Shown here: positions 29,415 to 38,915 of the stretch, piece after piece
Position numbering within the stretch: position 1 is the first letter of the stretch
Layout: every line of letters starts with the position of its first letter
Origin: Eubacteriaceae bacterium
GTDB lineage: Bacteria; Bacillota; Clostridia; Lachnospirales; Lachnospiraceae
Length of the DNA: 64,000 bases
Direction of reading: 5' to 3'
Assembly (NCBI GenBank): GCA_910574895.1
Contig: CAJTDQ010000009.1
Span: 1-64,000, forward strand
Notes under the pieces: model-generated
What the model saw: only the letters and a program-made list of their open reading frames with translations
The model's database searches: none
What the model was told of the DNA's origin: nothing
Made by a program: the position numbers and the translations under genes

Positions 29415-30902
29415 ATGGGAAAATATATTATGGCACTGGATCAGGGAACTACCAGTTCGAGAACCATTTTGTTCGATAAAGGTGGAAATATAATATGTCA
29501 GGCGAATCAGGAGTTTGAGCAGATATTTCCAAAGCCGGGCTGGGTGGAACATGATCCGGAGGAAATCTGGAATACACAGGTTATGACGATGAAAGCGGTT
29601 TTAGAGGAAGCTGGAATTACGGGTGGGGATATTGAAACGATTGGTATTACAAATCAGAGAGAGACTACCGTGGTATGGGATAAGAATACCGGTAAAGCGG
29701 TTTGTAATGCGATTGTCTGGCAGTGCAGAAGAACTGCAGATATTGTTGATGATTTGATTAGAGATGGATTAAGTCAGATGATACAGCATAAGACGGGATT
29801 GGTTCCTGATGCGTATTTTTCAGGAACAAAAATTCAATGGATATTGGACAATGTAGAAGGTGCAAGAGAAAAGGCAGAGAATGGACAGCTGTTGTTTGGA
29901 ACCATAGATTCATGGTTGATGTGGAAACTTAGTGGAGGCATAATTCATGCGACAGATTATACAAATGCAAGCAGAACGATGATTTATAATATTCATGAAT
30001 TAAAGTGGGATGAAGAGTTGTTGGAATTATTGGATATACCGGCGTCTATGCTACCAAAAGTCACATCATCAAGTGGTGTTTTTGGTTACACAAATATGGA
30101 GGTTTTAGGAGCTGAAATTCCAATCAGTGGTGTGGCAGGAGACCAGCAGGCAGCGTTGTTTGGGCAATGCTGTTTTGATAAGGGGGATGTAAAAAATACA
30201 TATGGAACAGGCTGTTTTCTTTTAGTAAATACGGGGAATCAGCCAGTGGCATCCAATCATGGCTTAATTACAACAATTGCTGCATCTACAGATGAGGTGG
30301 AATATGCCTTAGAAGGAAGTGTTTTTGTTGCCGGTGCTGCGATTCAATGGCTTCGCGACCAAATGGGATTGGTGGAGAATGCATCGGAAAGTGAAAAGAT
30401 TGCAGGAAAGGTTGAAGATAGTAATGGAGTTTATATCGTACCGGCATTTACAGGTATGGGAGCTCCGTATTGGAAGCAGAATGCCAGAGGTATGGTAGTA
30501 GGGATAACAAGGGGGACAAGCAGTGAACATTTTGTAAGAGGGACGTTGGAGTCTTTGGCATATCAGACTTATGATGTAGTGAAAGCGATGGAACAGGATT
30601 TGGGAGAAGAGATCCATACAATCAAGGTGGATGGCGGTGCATGTGCGAACAATCTTCTCATGCAGTTTCAATCAGATATTTCAGGTAAAAAGGTTGTGCG
30701 GCCTAAGGTCATTGAAACGACAGGGCTTGGAGCAGCATATTTAGCGGGACTTGCAACAGGATATTGGCGGGATAAAGAAGATATTAGAAATAACATGCAG
30801 ATAGATAAAACATTTATTGCACAAATGAGTGATAGGGAAGTGAGAGAAAAACTGGAAGGTTGGGAGAGAGCCATCAAATGTGCCATTCTTTACAGTGAAT
30901 AA
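29415..30902 (+). CDS. glpK: Glycerol kinase
   Basis: The 495-aa FGGY-family kinase makes glycerol-3-phosphate from glycerol and ATP. It starts [17 protein letters not shown] (phosphate-binding motif), has [17 protein letters not shown], the substrate region [34 protein letters not shown], and the C-terminal [19 protein letters not shown] signature. Length is standard. The RBS is CGGAGG. No glpF or glpD is adjacent, so it appears to be a single-gene unit; no visible terminator follows. Confidence 0.97.
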   Translation: MGKYIMALDQGTTSSRTILFDKGGNIICQANQEFEQIFPKPGWVEHDPEEIWNTQVMTMKAVLEEAGITGGDIETIGITNQRETTVVWDKNTGKAVCNAIVWQCRRTADIVDDLIRDGLSQMIQHKTGLVPDAYFSGTKIQWILDNVEGAREKAENGQLLFGTIDSWLMWKLSGGIIHATDYTNASRTMIYNIHELKWDEELLELLDIPASMLPKVTSSSGVFGYTNMEVLGAEIPISGVAGDQQAALFGQCCFDKGDVKNTYGTGCFLLVNTGNQPVASNHGLITTIAASTDEVEYALEGSVFVAGAAIQWLRDQMGLVENASESEKIAGKVEDSNGVYIVPAFTGMGAPYWKQNARGMVVGITRGTSSEHFVRGTLESLAYQTYDVVKAMEQDLGEEIHTIKVDGGACANNLLMQFQSDISGKKVVRPKVIETTGLGAAYLAGLATGYWRDKEDIRNNMQIDKTFIAQMSDREVREKLEGWERAIKCAILYSE

Positions 30903-31035
30903 TGTGATGCTATTTGTTTTTACATAGTTTACAGTGTGTATAAACAAACTGGTATTACAAGATTAGTGCAAATTGAATATATTAATAATACCATATACTG
31001 ATATAATCATAACAGTTTGAGATGGAGGTATTATT

Positions 31036-31566
31036 ATGAAGACGAATCAAGTGACAAAAATTGTATTAACTGCACTTTTTGCAGCAATGGCTTTTGTGGC
31101 AACATATATTATCAGAGTTCCTACAGTCGGAACAAATGGATATGTGAACATCGGCGATACGATAGTTTTACTAAGTGCATGGATGATTGGTGGTATATAT
31201 GGTGGTCTGGCAGCAGGAATCGGTTCTGCATTATCAGATTTTAGTGCAGGATATGGAATGTATGTACCCGGGACTTTTGTGATTAAGTTTCTGATGGCAG
31301 TTGCAGCATACGTTGTTTTTAATTTACTCAGGAAAGCAAATGTTCATAAGATAATCGGCTATGCTATTAGTGGTGTTTTAGCAGAAGTGATTATGGTGTT
31401 TGGATATTTTTTATACGAGAGTACATTATTAGGTTATGGGCTTGGTGCAGTTCCCTCTGTTGTGAGCAATTTGATTCAGGCAGGAACATGTCTGGTATTA
31501 GGATATATTTTAATTGGCATATTCGAAGGGGCAAGAGTGACAGTACTTATAAGAAAGTATATTTAA
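31036..31566 (+). CDS. ECF transporter S component (substrate unknown)
   Basis: This 176-aa integral membrane protein has about six hydrophobic segments and an alanine-rich helix 1 (LTALFAAMAFVATYI), as in S components that dock on the shared EcfAA'T module. GYVNIGDTIVLLSAWMIGG and GIGSALSDFSAGY fit the conserved substrate-side loops of this family. A vitamin or precursor is the expected cargo, but I see no riboswitch in the 130-bp leader and no biosynthetic neighbour, so the substrate stays open. GGAGG precedes the ATG. Confidence 0.85.
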   Translation: MKTNQVTKIVLTALFAAMAFVATYIIRVPTVGTNGYVNIGDTIVLLSAWMIGGIYGGLAAGIGSALSDFSAGYGMYVPGTFVIKFLMAVAAYVVFNLLRKANVHKIIGYAISGVLAEVIMVFGYFLYESTLLGYGLGAVPSVVSNLIQAGTCLVLGYILIGIFEGARVTVLIRKYI

Positions 31567-31625
31567 GGACAAACTATTAGTATTGGAATGAATCAGAATA
31601 AAAAATGTAGATAGAGGTGAATATT

Positions 31626-32171
31626 GTGTATTCAGAATTGACGAAACAGGCAGAGAATGTAACAAAGGAAATTATAGAAAAAGCAGGACTTAACCGGGGG
31701 CAGATTTTAGTTGTAGGTTGTTCTTCCAGTGAAATTTGTGGTGATAAAATCGGAAGTAATTCCAATCTTGAAGCGGCGCAGGCAGTATTTCAAGGAATAT
31801 ATAAAGTGTTGCATGAGAAAGGAATCTATTTGGCAGCACAATGTTGTGAACATTTAAACCGAGCGATTATTGTCGAAAGAGAGGCGGTACCATTTTCTGA
31901 TATTGTAAATGTAGTGCCGCAGCCAAAGGCAGGTGGTTCTTTTGCAACAACAGCATATAAAACATTTAGTAATCCGGTTTCTATTGAAGAAATCAAGGCC
32001 GATGCAGGGATTGATATTGGTGGAACATTGATTGGAATGCATATGAAAAAGGTTGCTGTACCTGTGAAGTTAGAAAACAATAAAATTGGTGAGGCAAATG
32101 TATTAGCTGCGAGAGTGAGACCAAAGTTTATTGGTGGAGAAAGAGCTGTCTATAGTGAAAAATTAATGTAA
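31626..32171 (+). CDS. UPF0340 / TIGR01440 family protein (YwlG-like)
   Basis: The 181-aa start is a GTG at 31626 with AGAGGTG seven bases upstream; an in-frame GTG at 31617 overlaps that site. Conserved blocks are LVVGCSSSEI(C)GDKIGS, GIYLAAQCCEHLNRA, and DAGIDIGGTLIGMH. The family is widespread in Firmicutes and structurally thiamine-phosphate-synthase-like in places, but its function is not established. Cysteines in AAQCCEHL are conserved. Confidence 0.88.
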   Translation: MYSELTKQAENVTKEIIEKAGLNRGQILVVGCSSSEICGDKIGSNSNLEAAQAVFQGIYKVLHEKGIYLAAQCCEHLNRAIIVEREAVPFSDIVNVVPQPKAGGSFATTAYKTFSNPVSIEEIKADAGIDIGGTLIGMHMKKVAVPVKLENNKIGEANVLAARVRPKFIGGERAVYSEKLM

Positions 32172-32184
32172 TAAAAAGTATATT

Positions 32185-32237
32185 AAACCACTTTAGAAAA
32201 AGTTAAATTGAGACTTATTTTAAAGTGGTTTCTTTTT
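32185..32237 (+). terminator. Rho-independent terminator
   Basis: AAACCACTTTA ... TAAAGTGGTTT then CTTTTT, just after the UPF0340 gene. Confidence 0.8.
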
Positions 32238-32286
32238 GCTATTTGGGAGTTGCATATGAAAGTCATAAATTTAGACAATAAAAAAT

Positions 32287-32359
32287 CGGTGCGACAGGAT
32301 TCGAACCTGCGACCTCTGCGTCCCGAACGCAGCGCTCTACCAAACTGAGCCACGCACCG
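32287..32359 (-). tRNA. tRNA-Pro (anticodon CGG)
   Basis: On the minus strand CGGTGCG pairs with CGCACCG (acceptor). The D arm is GCTC..GAGC, the anticodon stem CTGCG/CGCAG encloses TTCGGGA with anticodon CGG, and the T arm holds GGTTCGAATCC. The 3' CCA is not encoded. Confidence 0.97.
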
Positions 32360-32497
32360 TATAACCATATGTACTATACCACTTTTTATGTAAAAAGTCA
32401 TCATCTAAATACAAAATATTATCGTCTCATAAACGGAATACACCCTATTGACACAATTTTAAAATATGTTATACTGAAAATAAGTTGGAGGTATGAT

Positions 32498-33352
32498 ATG
32501 GATTTTTCAAGATATCCTCTTAGTGGAAAGTATTATGGTGGAACAGAGAGAAAGATTGGAATAGAGATAAAAGGCGTACCATATATGTTGAAATTTCAAA
32601 AGAAAACAGCCTTTGGAAATAGAAATAACCATATATCAGAATATCTGGGATGCCATATATTTGAATATTTAGGTTTTGAGGTACAGGAAACATATCTGGG
32701 GACTTATAAGGGAGAGCATGTGGTGGCCTGTAAAGATTTTATTTCTGAAAATGTTCAATTTGTTCCATTTAATGATGTAGGAGAGAGTAGTCTGGATCAG
32801 GATAAAGAGACGTATCAGTATGATTATGAGGATATCGTACAGATGTTAGAAGACAATGCAAAATTAACAGATGTGGAGTATAGTATTGAATTTTTTTGGA
32901 AAATGTATATTGTAGATGCGTTATTAGGAAATTTTGACAGACATGGTGGCAACTGGGGGTTTGTAAAGGAGAATAATCAGTATCGCATGGCTCCGGTGTT
33001 TGATAACGGTTCATGTCTTTTTCCAAATTTAACGAATGAGAAAGACATGCTGGATATTATTGAATCAGAAGAAGAAACCAAAAGACGAGTGTATCAATTT
33101 CCTACTTCTCAGATTAAATTACATGGAAAGAAAAGTTCATATTATGAAGTTATCAGTAGTCTTGAGTTTGAGGAATGTTGTGAAGCGCTAGTAGATATTT
33201 ATGAAAAAGTTAATATTGAAAAGATATATGATATCGTAGATGGTGTTGATTTACTGTCAAATGTACAAAGAAATTTTTATAAGCACATGATTAAAAATAG
33301 ATATGAAATGATTATAAAAGATTCATATACAACGTGGAAAGGAGGCAGATGA
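32498..33352 (+). CDS. HipA-like Ser/Thr kinase
   Basis: The 284-aa start at 32498 follows GGAGG by six bases. The kinase-type blocks are VPYMLKFQKKTAFG (nucleotide-binding Lys region, about 25-40), DALLGNFDRHGGNWGF (catalytic loop, Asp about 147) and APVFDNGSCLF (metal-binding Asp about 168), the order seen in HipA and CtkA-type kinases. It lacks the HipA N-terminal subdomain and no HipB-type gene precedes it. The next gene starts one base after its stop and probably supplies regulation. HipA toxins phosphorylate translation components such as glutamyl-tRNA synthetase; the target here is unknown. Confidence 0.82.
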   Translation: MDFSRYPLSGKYYGGTERKIGIEIKGVPYMLKFQKKTAFGNRNNHISEYLGCHIFEYLGFEVQETYLGTYKGEHVVACKDFISENVQFVPFNDVGESSLDQDKETYQYDYEDIVQMLEDNAKLTDVEYSIEFFWKMYIVDALLGNFDRHGGNWGFVKENNQYRMAPVFDNGSCLFPNLTNEKDMLDIIESEEETKRRVYQFPTSQIKLHGKKSSYYEVISSLEFEECCEALVDIYEKVNIEKIYDIVDGVDLLSNVQRNFYKHMIKNRYEMIIKDSYTTWKGGR

Positions 33353-33353
33353 T

Positions 33354-34148
33354 ATGAGAGAAGTAAGAACAGAAGGAATTATCTGTGTAAAGGATAAGTT
33401 GGGTTTTGAATACGAACTTTCGAGAATACAATATATTGAGCGCGAAGACGAAACATATGAATATATTTTCATACCTAATTACAATGTTATGGATTTGCTT
33501 CCAAAGAATATATTTCAGGGAATACCAGGATTGAATTTAGATTTGAGAAAAGAAAGATATGTGCGTGAGAACATGACGCCGGTATTTATTAGTGAGAGAA
33601 CACCAAGCGCGCATCGGGAAGATGTTTGGGAATTATTGGCTATGTATGATATGGATTATTTGAACCGTTTGGAGTGGCTGATTAGAACGGATATGAGATA
33701 TTCCGGGGATCCAATGTATGTGAAGCGATATATACCGGAAGAATATCGGGTAGAGATTGATTTATCAAATAGAGTCGATAAAGAGAAAAATTATACAAAG
33801 GTTATGGATTCTGTGTTAGTGGAAATATGCAAGGGAAATGATTTAATTATTGATGATATAAGAATTACAGATGCTAATAGGAAGCAGATGCACAGAATGT
33901 TGATGACTATATATGAAAAAGCAAAAACAGATATTAAGGAAAGGCAGAAAGCAGGTATCGAACGGGCAAAGCAAAAACAGAAATATAAAGGACGTACACC
34001 GATTGAAATTGACATTGTTAAGATGGATGAAGTATTTTCAAAATTTAGCAAGCGAATGATTGGTGAGGCAGAGGCAATTAAGCAATTAGGTGTCAGTAAA
34101 TCAACATTTTATAGAAGGCTGAAAAAATATAATAGTATAAATGATTAG
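33354..34148 (+). CDS. HipA partner with resolvase-type helix-turn-helix
   Basis: This 264-aa protein's start overlaps nothing but lies one base from the kinase stop, with GGAGGCAG as RBS, so the two genes form one operon. The C-terminal part (about 200-260) reads IERAKQKQKYKGRTPIEID ... EAIKQLGVSKSTFYRRLKK, which is the linker plus helix-turn-helix of serine recombinases, but the catalytic resolvase domain is absent. The N-terminal 190 residues are of unrecognised fold; LNLDLRKERYVRENMTPVF may correspond to the HipA N-subdomain (HipS-like), which I cannot prove. It is probably the antitoxin or autoregulator of the kinase. Confidence 0.7.
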   Translation: MREVRTEGIICVKDKLGFEYELSRIQYIEREDETYEYIFIPNYNVMDLLPKNIFQGIPGLNLDLRKERYVRENMTPVFISERTPSAHREDVWELLAMYDMDYLNRLEWLIRTDMRYSGDPMYVKRYIPEEYRVEIDLSNRVDKEKNYTKVMDSVLVEICKGNDLIIDDIRITDANRKQMHRMLMTIYEKAKTDIKERQKAGIERAKQKQKYKGRTPIEIDIVKMDEVFSKFSKRMIGEAEAIKQLGVSKSTFYRRLKKYNSIND

Positions 34149-34157
34149 GAGGAAGAT

Positions 34158-34694
34158 ATGACACATTTATATTTTACAAGACATGGACAAACTATATGGA
34201 ATGTAGAAAATAAAATATGCGGTGCGACAGATGTGGAGTTAACAAAGTTAGGACACCAACAGGCGATGGAACTGGGAGAATATATTAAAGAGCAGGGATT
34301 GTGTATAGATGAAATATTGTATTCTCCGTTGATACGTGCAGCTGAGACTGCAAAACATATTTCAGCAGTAACAGGAATACCAATGAAAGAAGAGATGAGA
34401 CTAAAAGAACAAAATTTTGGAAAATATGAATCTACACCAAGAGATGGTCTTGAGTTTAAAAAGGCAAAAGAGAATTTTATCAATTCTTTTGAAGGGGGAG
34501 AAACAATGATGCATCTGGCAGCACGTGTTTATCATTTGTTAGATGAAATAAGATTGAAGAAAGAGAAAACATATTTGCTGGTGGCACATAATGGAATTTC
34601 AAGAATTGTAGAGTCGTATTTTAGGGACATGACAAATGAGGAATTTGCAGATTTTGGAATTAAAAATTGTGAGATAAGAGAATATAAGTGGTAG
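34158..34694 (+). CDS. Histidine phosphatase family protein
   Basis: This 178-aa protein has the RHG motif TRHGQTIWN near the N-terminus, the conserved Arg in SPLIRAAETA (about 60), Glu in FGKYES and the second catalytic His in VAHNGISRIV (about 143). These define the phosphoglycerate-mutase-like phosphatase superfamily. Substrate cannot be read from sequence. It begins ten bases after the HipA-partner gene with AGGAGGA as RBS and may be co-transcribed. Confidence 0.9.
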   Translation: MTHLYFTRHGQTIWNVENKICGATDVELTKLGHQQAMELGEYIKEQGLCIDEILYSPLIRAAETAKHISAVTGIPMKEEMRLKEQNFGKYESTPRDGLEFKKAKENFINSFEGGETMMHLAARVYHLLDEIRLKKEKTYLLVAHNGISRIVESYFRDMTNEEFADFGIKNCEIREYKW

Positions 34695-34699
34695 TATTA

Positions 34700-34910
34700 C
34701 GAGCAATCTCCGGCTCGAATTCGCTTCGCTACTTCTTGCTGGAGATTGTCACCACATTAAAACAATAAAGAAGTCATGTACCAGTTCGATTACGCTACGC
34801 TTCATCTCACTGGACGGCTGTCGCCTTATAAAGATAAAATAAAAAACAACCGGTCAAGTATGCAAGCATCCTCTTCCGATTGTTTTTATTTTATCTTTGC
34901 ATGACTTCTA
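34700..34910. repeat. Palindromic intergenic module
   Basis: Gene-free. CAATCTCC (34704-34711)/GGAGATTG (34741-34748) flank a GGCTCGAATTCGCTTCGCT element. AGAAGTCATG (34769-34778) pairs with CATGACTTCT (34900-34909), enclosing a second CAGTTCGATTACGCTACGC copy and a ~19-bp stem (34830-34849 with 34880-34898). The inner stem probably also terminates both flanking genes. Confidence 0.75.
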
Positions 34911-34912
34911 GC

Positions 34913-35458
34913 TTAGCCAAAGTATCTCTTTAACAGTCCTTCGAATGCCTTGCCGTGTCTAGCTTCATCTCTAGCCATTTCATGTACTGTGTCATGAATT
35001 GCATCAAGGTTTGCAGCTTTAGCACGTTTTGCAAGGTCAAATTTACCTGCTGTTGCACCATTTTCAGCTTCAACTCTCATTTCAAGGTTTTTCTTTGTGC
35101 TGTCTGTAACAACTTCACCAAGTAATTCTGCAAATTTAGCAGCGTGTTCTGCTTCTTCATAAGCAGCTTTTTCCCAGTAAAGACCAATTTCAGGATAACC
35201 TTCTCTGTGGGCAACTCTTGCCATTGCAAGATACATACCAACTTCTGAACATTCTCCTTCAAAGTTTGCTCTTAAATCTTTAATAATATCTTCGCTTACA
35301 CCCTGTGCTACACCTACAACATGTTCTGCAGCCCAAGTTTTTTCACCTTCTTCTACTTTATTGAATTTGTCTGCCGGAACACCACAAACTGGGCATTTCT
35401 CCGGTGCTGAATCTCCTTCATGAACATATCCACATACTGAACATACAAATTTTGCCAT
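34913..35458 (-). CDS. rbr: Reverse rubrerythrin
   Basis: This 181-aa non-haem di-iron peroxidase is probably cytoplasmic. A rubredoxin domain comes first ([19 protein letters not shown]; about 4-40), then a ferritin-like four-helix domain with [21 protein letters not shown] and [14 protein letters not shown] supplying Glu/His ligands. This rubredoxin-first order defines reverse rubrerythrin, used by clostridia for hydrogen peroxide and oxygen defence. The perR-type gene lies upstream on the same strand with a short gap, so both are probably one peroxide-responsive unit. Confidence 0.95.
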   Translation of the reverse strand: MAKFVCSVCGYVHEGDSAPEKCPVCGVPADKFNKVEEGEKTWAAEHVVGVAQGVSEDIIKDLRANFEGECSEVGMYLAMARVAHREGYPEIGLYWEKAAYEEAEHAAKFAELLGEVVTDSTKKNLEMRVEAENGATAGKFDLAKRAKAANLDAIHDTVHEMARDEARHGKAFEGLLKRYFG

Positions 35459-35509
35459 TTTAAATTCCTCCTGATAATAAAAATAAATATAATAAAAATG
35501 GGTTTACCA

Positions 35510-35890
35510 TTAGTGTCTAGATTTACAATTTGCGCATAAACCATAGAAGTAAGTAATATGACCCTGTATTTCTCCGGAACAATGTTTAGCAGCCTCAGAA
35601 GAAATGGAAGGTTCTTTCATAAAAATGTCTTCAATTTCACCACACTTACTACAAATAAAATGATAGTGGGGCTGTACATGTCCATCAAAATGTTCACGAC
35701 CATCACCTAATTTTAATGAAAGTGCATCTCCTTGTTCTACAAGGAAACGTAAATTTCGGTAAACAGTACCTAAACTAATATTAGGTAATTCCTGCCGAAT
35801 GCTGTGATAAACCATATCAGCAGTTGGATGATCGTACCGAGATATTAAATTTTCTTTAATTAAATCTCTTTGCAAACTACGTTTTGTCAT
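35510..35890 (-). CDS. perR: PerR/Fur-family metalloregulator
   Basis: This 126-aa Fur-fold protein has a winged-helix N-terminus (HPTADMVYHSIRQELPNISLGTVYRNLRFL), His-rich metal site (HFDGHVQPHYHFIC), and two CxxC pairs (CSKCG, CANC) for structural zinc. The LGTVYRNL recognition helix and co-location with rubrerythrin favour PerR over Fur. The protein is somewhat shorter than B. subtilis PerR. A symmetric box lies just upstream. Confidence 0.9.
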   Translation of the reverse strand: MTKRSLQRDLIKENLISRYDHPTADMVYHSIRQELPNISLGTVYRNLRFLVEQGDALSLKLGDGREHFDGHVQPHYHFICSKCGEIEDIFMKEPSISSEAAKHCSGEIQGHITYFYGLCANCKSRH

Positions 35891-35909
35891 ATATCCTCCA
35901 AAACAATAA

Positions 35910-35924
35910 TAGTAACTGTTACTA
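35910..35924. promoter_or_regulatory. Candidate PerR box
   Basis: TAGTAACTGTTACTA is a perfect 7-1-7 palindrome 20 bp upstream of the perR start, matching the symmetry and size of PerR/Fur boxes though not the exact B. subtilis consensus. Confidence 0.6.
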
Positions 35925-36117
35925 GTTTAACACATATTATATTTTTGTCAATATCTTTTTATAAAAAAATTATCGTTATATGTTTACAATAATTCATTGA
36001 TAAAAATATACAAAAGTTCACTTATAATTTTATAGAAATTGCAGATTGTTATAAAAACATTTTTTTATTATAACTAAAGTAGGAAGAATTAAAGGGATAA
36101 AATTTAGATTATTATGG

Positions 36118-36144
36118 AAGGTTGGATAATTTTCAGCCTTTTTG
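36118..36144 (+). promoter_or_regulatory. Leader hairpin before GH128-like gene
   Basis: AAGGTTG (36118-36124) pairs with CAGCCTT (36134-36140), then Ts, within the 305-bp gap between perR and the secreted glucanase. The rest of the gap shows only AT-rich sequence. Confidence 0.35.
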
Positions 36145-36194
36145 TTCGTGTTACCAATTTATATGAAAAAAAATAAAAATATTAGGAGGAAGAA

Positions 36195-38717
36195 ATGAAA
36201 CAGGTTAAAAAATTAGTGGCGTTAATTTTATCTTTTGCAATTGTTATTGCATTGATTCCGGGGATGAATGTAAAAACACAAACAAAGGCTGCTGAGGGAT
36301 TTGCAATTATAACTCCAGTACAAAATGCACTGGTAGCAGCAGGGCATTTTGATATTAAATGGAGTGCAGCAACAAATGGCACGGTAAAAAATTATACTGT
36401 TTATTTGGATGGTAAGAAGGAAGGAACTACTACAAGTACTTCTTTAGATTGCTATACTACAAAAGTACAAATGCATGAAGCGTATGTTGTAGTAGAATAT
36501 GAGGGAGGAAATAAAGAAAATACAGCAACAGTAAAGTTTGGTATATCTAAAAAAGGTCTTGGGCTAGCTACTGATATGGGAAGAAATATCAGCCTGAAAA
36601 ATATGGGATGCAGCTGGTATTATAACTGGGGTACAGGACCTAGTGCAGGGCAGCAGTATAAAGGTATTGAATATGTACCTATGGTCTGGAAATCAACATA
36701 TGCAAATGATTTTAAAAATAAAATCAATAGTTTTAAAAATCAGGGATATAAATATGCTCTTACTTTTAATGAACCGGATTTAAAAGGACAGTGTGATATG
36801 CCTGTTAATGATGTTTATAACGTATGGCAGGGGATTGATGATGTAACAGGTATTAATGTAAGTTCACCGGTTACAGCACAATGGCCGAAAGCTTCTCCAA
36901 ATTGGTTCCAGGCATTTATGAAAAAATTAGATTTAAATAATGACCATGACGTTGATTTTATATCTATTCACTGCTATCCGGATAATTATGGTGGAGCAGG
37001 TATGGCAGATTGGTTTTTAGAGGAAGTCGTAGATTGGACATGGAATACATATCATAAACCTATTTGGATTACTGAATTTTCGACAACAGGAGCAAGCATT
37101 ACTGCTACAGGCGGCAATGGAACAAAAGAATTCTGGGAAAGAGTTATGCCAGGATTAGATTCCAGAGAATATGTAGAAAGGTATGCGGCATTTGATTTTA
37201 ATAGTCCGTCAACAGGACTTTGGTTGTATGGTACAGGGGAATTAACACCGGCAGGAGAGGTTTACAGAGATCAGGGAAATCCGGAAGGATATGCAATCGC
37301 TCCCGAGGTTGAACCGGACTTCACATACAGTTTCTCAAAAAGGAATACATTATTACAGGATTCAGTGACAGTAAATTCCGTTACATGTGAAGACTATGTT
37401 AATGCAGACGGTGTAACAGCAACAGCAACATCAGCTAATAATGCAAATAGTGATGGTGATAAAGCTATTGATGGAGATATTACAAGCAGATGGGAATCTA
37501 AACATGGTAATGAACCACAGTCATTAACAATAGATTTAGGTCAGATAAGAAACATTAAGCAGATTGGGATTATTTGGGAGGCTGCAAGTGCAAAAGACTA
37601 TAAGATAGAAGTTTCTAGTGATGGTGTTAATTTTACACAAGCAGCACTTGTAGAAGATGGAAATGGAGATCAGAATCGTTTTGATACAATTAAGTTAAAA
37701 GAAATGGTTGAAGCAAGATATGTAAGAATTAATTGTATTAACAGAACTACAAATTATGGATATTCTATCTTTGATGTTGCGATTTATGGTACGGATAATA
37801 AAAAAGTGGATGAGACTACAACTAAGGCACCAACTACGACAAAGGCACCAGTAGTTACAACAGCTGGTCAGAGTAGTGATACAGGTCATAAACTTTCAGT
37901 TTTAAATGGTGCTACATTTGTAGGATATGTTGGTGAATGGGCAAATTGCAGTGGAAATGTTACAGCACAAGATAATGGCGATGCAACAATTCAGATCACA
38001 AACTCAGGTGGTGGCTGGAATGATGCAAAATGGGGAATTCAGGCACAGTATCAGAAAATTGCGGTTGTACCAGGTAATACATATAAATATGCAGCTACAA
38101 TCATATCGGATAAAAATAAGAGTGTAACTGTTAAGACTACCCCAACTGGTGTAGATGAAGCATTGGTGCAGGAAATAATTACATTGAAAGCAGGAGTGCC
38201 ATATACATATGAGGCTGAATTTGTAGCTACAAGTAATACAGTTGATATTGTGTATGCGTTTGGTAGCCCGGCAGGTGAAACAAGTGTTACAAATGCAAAT
38301 ATAAAGATTACAGGAAACAATTTGGTTGTAACAAAAGAGGCGCCGACAAAACCGGCAGTAGAAACTACGACAGTATGTACGACTGAGGAAACAGTCTCAA
38401 CAATGAATAAGAATAATGTTAAACTGGCAAAGGCAAAGGTTAAGTCTGCGACAAAGAAGAAGGCAGATAAAAAAGTTAAAATTATTCTTAAGAAGATTAA
38501 AGGTGCACAGAAGTATCAGATACAGATTTCTAAATCAAAGAATTTTAAAAAGAAACTGGTTAAGAAAACTGTAAAGAAAGTAAAATTTACATTAAAGAGT
38601 AAGAAGATTAAAAATAAGAAGAAACTTTATGTTCGTGCCAGAGCAATGTGTGTGGTAAATAAGAAGAAATACTATGGCAAGTGGAGTAAGGCAAAGAAAA
38701 TAAAGATAAAGAAATAA
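36195..38717 (+). CDS. Secreted GH128-like beta-glucanase with CBMs and Lys-rich C-terminus
   Basis: This 840-aa protein has a signal peptide (1-33, TKAAEG). FN3-like residues 35-118 precede a GH128/Asl1-type TIM barrel (about 120-375) with SWYYNWG, YVPMVW, LTFNEPDLKGQ (acid/base Glu near 194) and PIWITEFSTTG (nucleophile Glu near 295). Such enzymes act on beta-1,3-glucans. Then come a discoidin-like domain (395-540), a Thr linker, a CBM-like domain (565-715) with YVGEWANCSGN and the Lys-rich FN3-like module (about 745-840). It is the only protein with this C-terminus in the window whose enzyme activity can be guessed. Substrate specificity is inferred from family only. Confidence 0.85.
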   Translation: MKQVKKLVALILSFAIVIALIPGMNVKTQTKAAEGFAIITPVQNALVAAGHFDIKWSAATNGTVKNYTVYLDGKKEGTTTSTSLDCYTTKVQMHEAYVVVEYEGGNKENTATVKFGISKKGLGLATDMGRNISLKNMGCSWYYNWGTGPSAGQQYKGIEYVPMVWKSTYANDFKNKINSFKNQGYKYALTFNEPDLKGQCDMPVNDVYNVWQGIDDVTGINVSSPVTAQWPKASPNWFQAFMKKLDLNNDHDVDFISIHCYPDNYGGAGMADWFLEEVVDWTWNTYHKPIWITEFSTTGASITATGGNGTKEFWERVMPGLDSREYVERYAAFDFNSPSTGLWLYGTGELTPAGEVYRDQGNPEGYAIAPEVEPDFTYSFSKRNTLLQDSVTVNSVTCEDYVNADGVTATATSANNANSDGDKAIDGDITSRWESKHGNEPQSLTIDLGQIRNIKQIGIIWEAASAKDYKIEVSSDGVNFTQAALVEDGNGDQNRFDTIKLKEMVEARYVRINCINRTTNYGYSIFDVAIYGTDNKKVDETTTKAPTTTKAPVVTTAGQSSDTGHKLSVLNGATFVGYVGEWANCSGNVTAQDNGDATIQITNSGGGWNDAKWGIQAQYQKIAVVPGNTYKYAATIISDKNKSVTVKTTPTGVDEALVQEIITLKAGVPYTYEAEFVATSNTVDIVYAFGSPAGETSVTNANIKITGNNLVVTKEAPTKPAVETTTVCTTEETVSTMNKNNVKLAKAKVKSATKKKADKKVKIILKKIKGAQKYQIQISKSKNFKKKLVKKTVKKVKFTLKSKKIKNKKKLYVRARAMCVVNKKKYYGKWSKAKKIKIKK

Positions 38718-38725
38718 GCAGTGTG

Positions 38726-38757
38726 CAGGGAGTTTTGTATTACAAAACTCCCTGTCG
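38726..38757 (+). terminator. Terminator of the GH128-like gene
   Basis: CAGGGAGTTTTGTA TTACAAAACTCCCTG is a 13-14 bp near-perfect stem just after the stop at 38717. Confidence 0.7.
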
Positions 38758-38777
38758 TGCTAAATGGCCTATAATGA

Positions 38778-38915
38778 AATAAGCAATGCACAGAAAGATT
38801 CACTTCGTAAATCTTTTTGTCGTGCTAAACGCACTATATAATAAAAGAAATACAGACGTAAAATTAAGTGAACTCAACTTTACGTCTGTATTTCTTTTAT
38901 TATGCATTGCTTATT
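38778..38915. repeat. Palindromic intergenic module
   Basis: Outer arms AATAAGCAATGCA (38778-38790) and TGCATTGCTTATT (38903-38915) enclose a hairpin CAGAAAGATT/AAATCTTTTTG and a perfect 25-bp inverted repeat (38838-38862 with 38879-38903). The preceding 64 bp (from AAATAAGCAGTGTG at 38712) look like a degenerate tandem copy of the left part. The outer arm overlaps the nfnB stop codon. Confidence 0.8.

Noticed and set aside
34700-34910. CRISPR array or attC-like site
   Set aside because: Repeats are inverted and unequal, with no regular spacers and no cas or integron genes.
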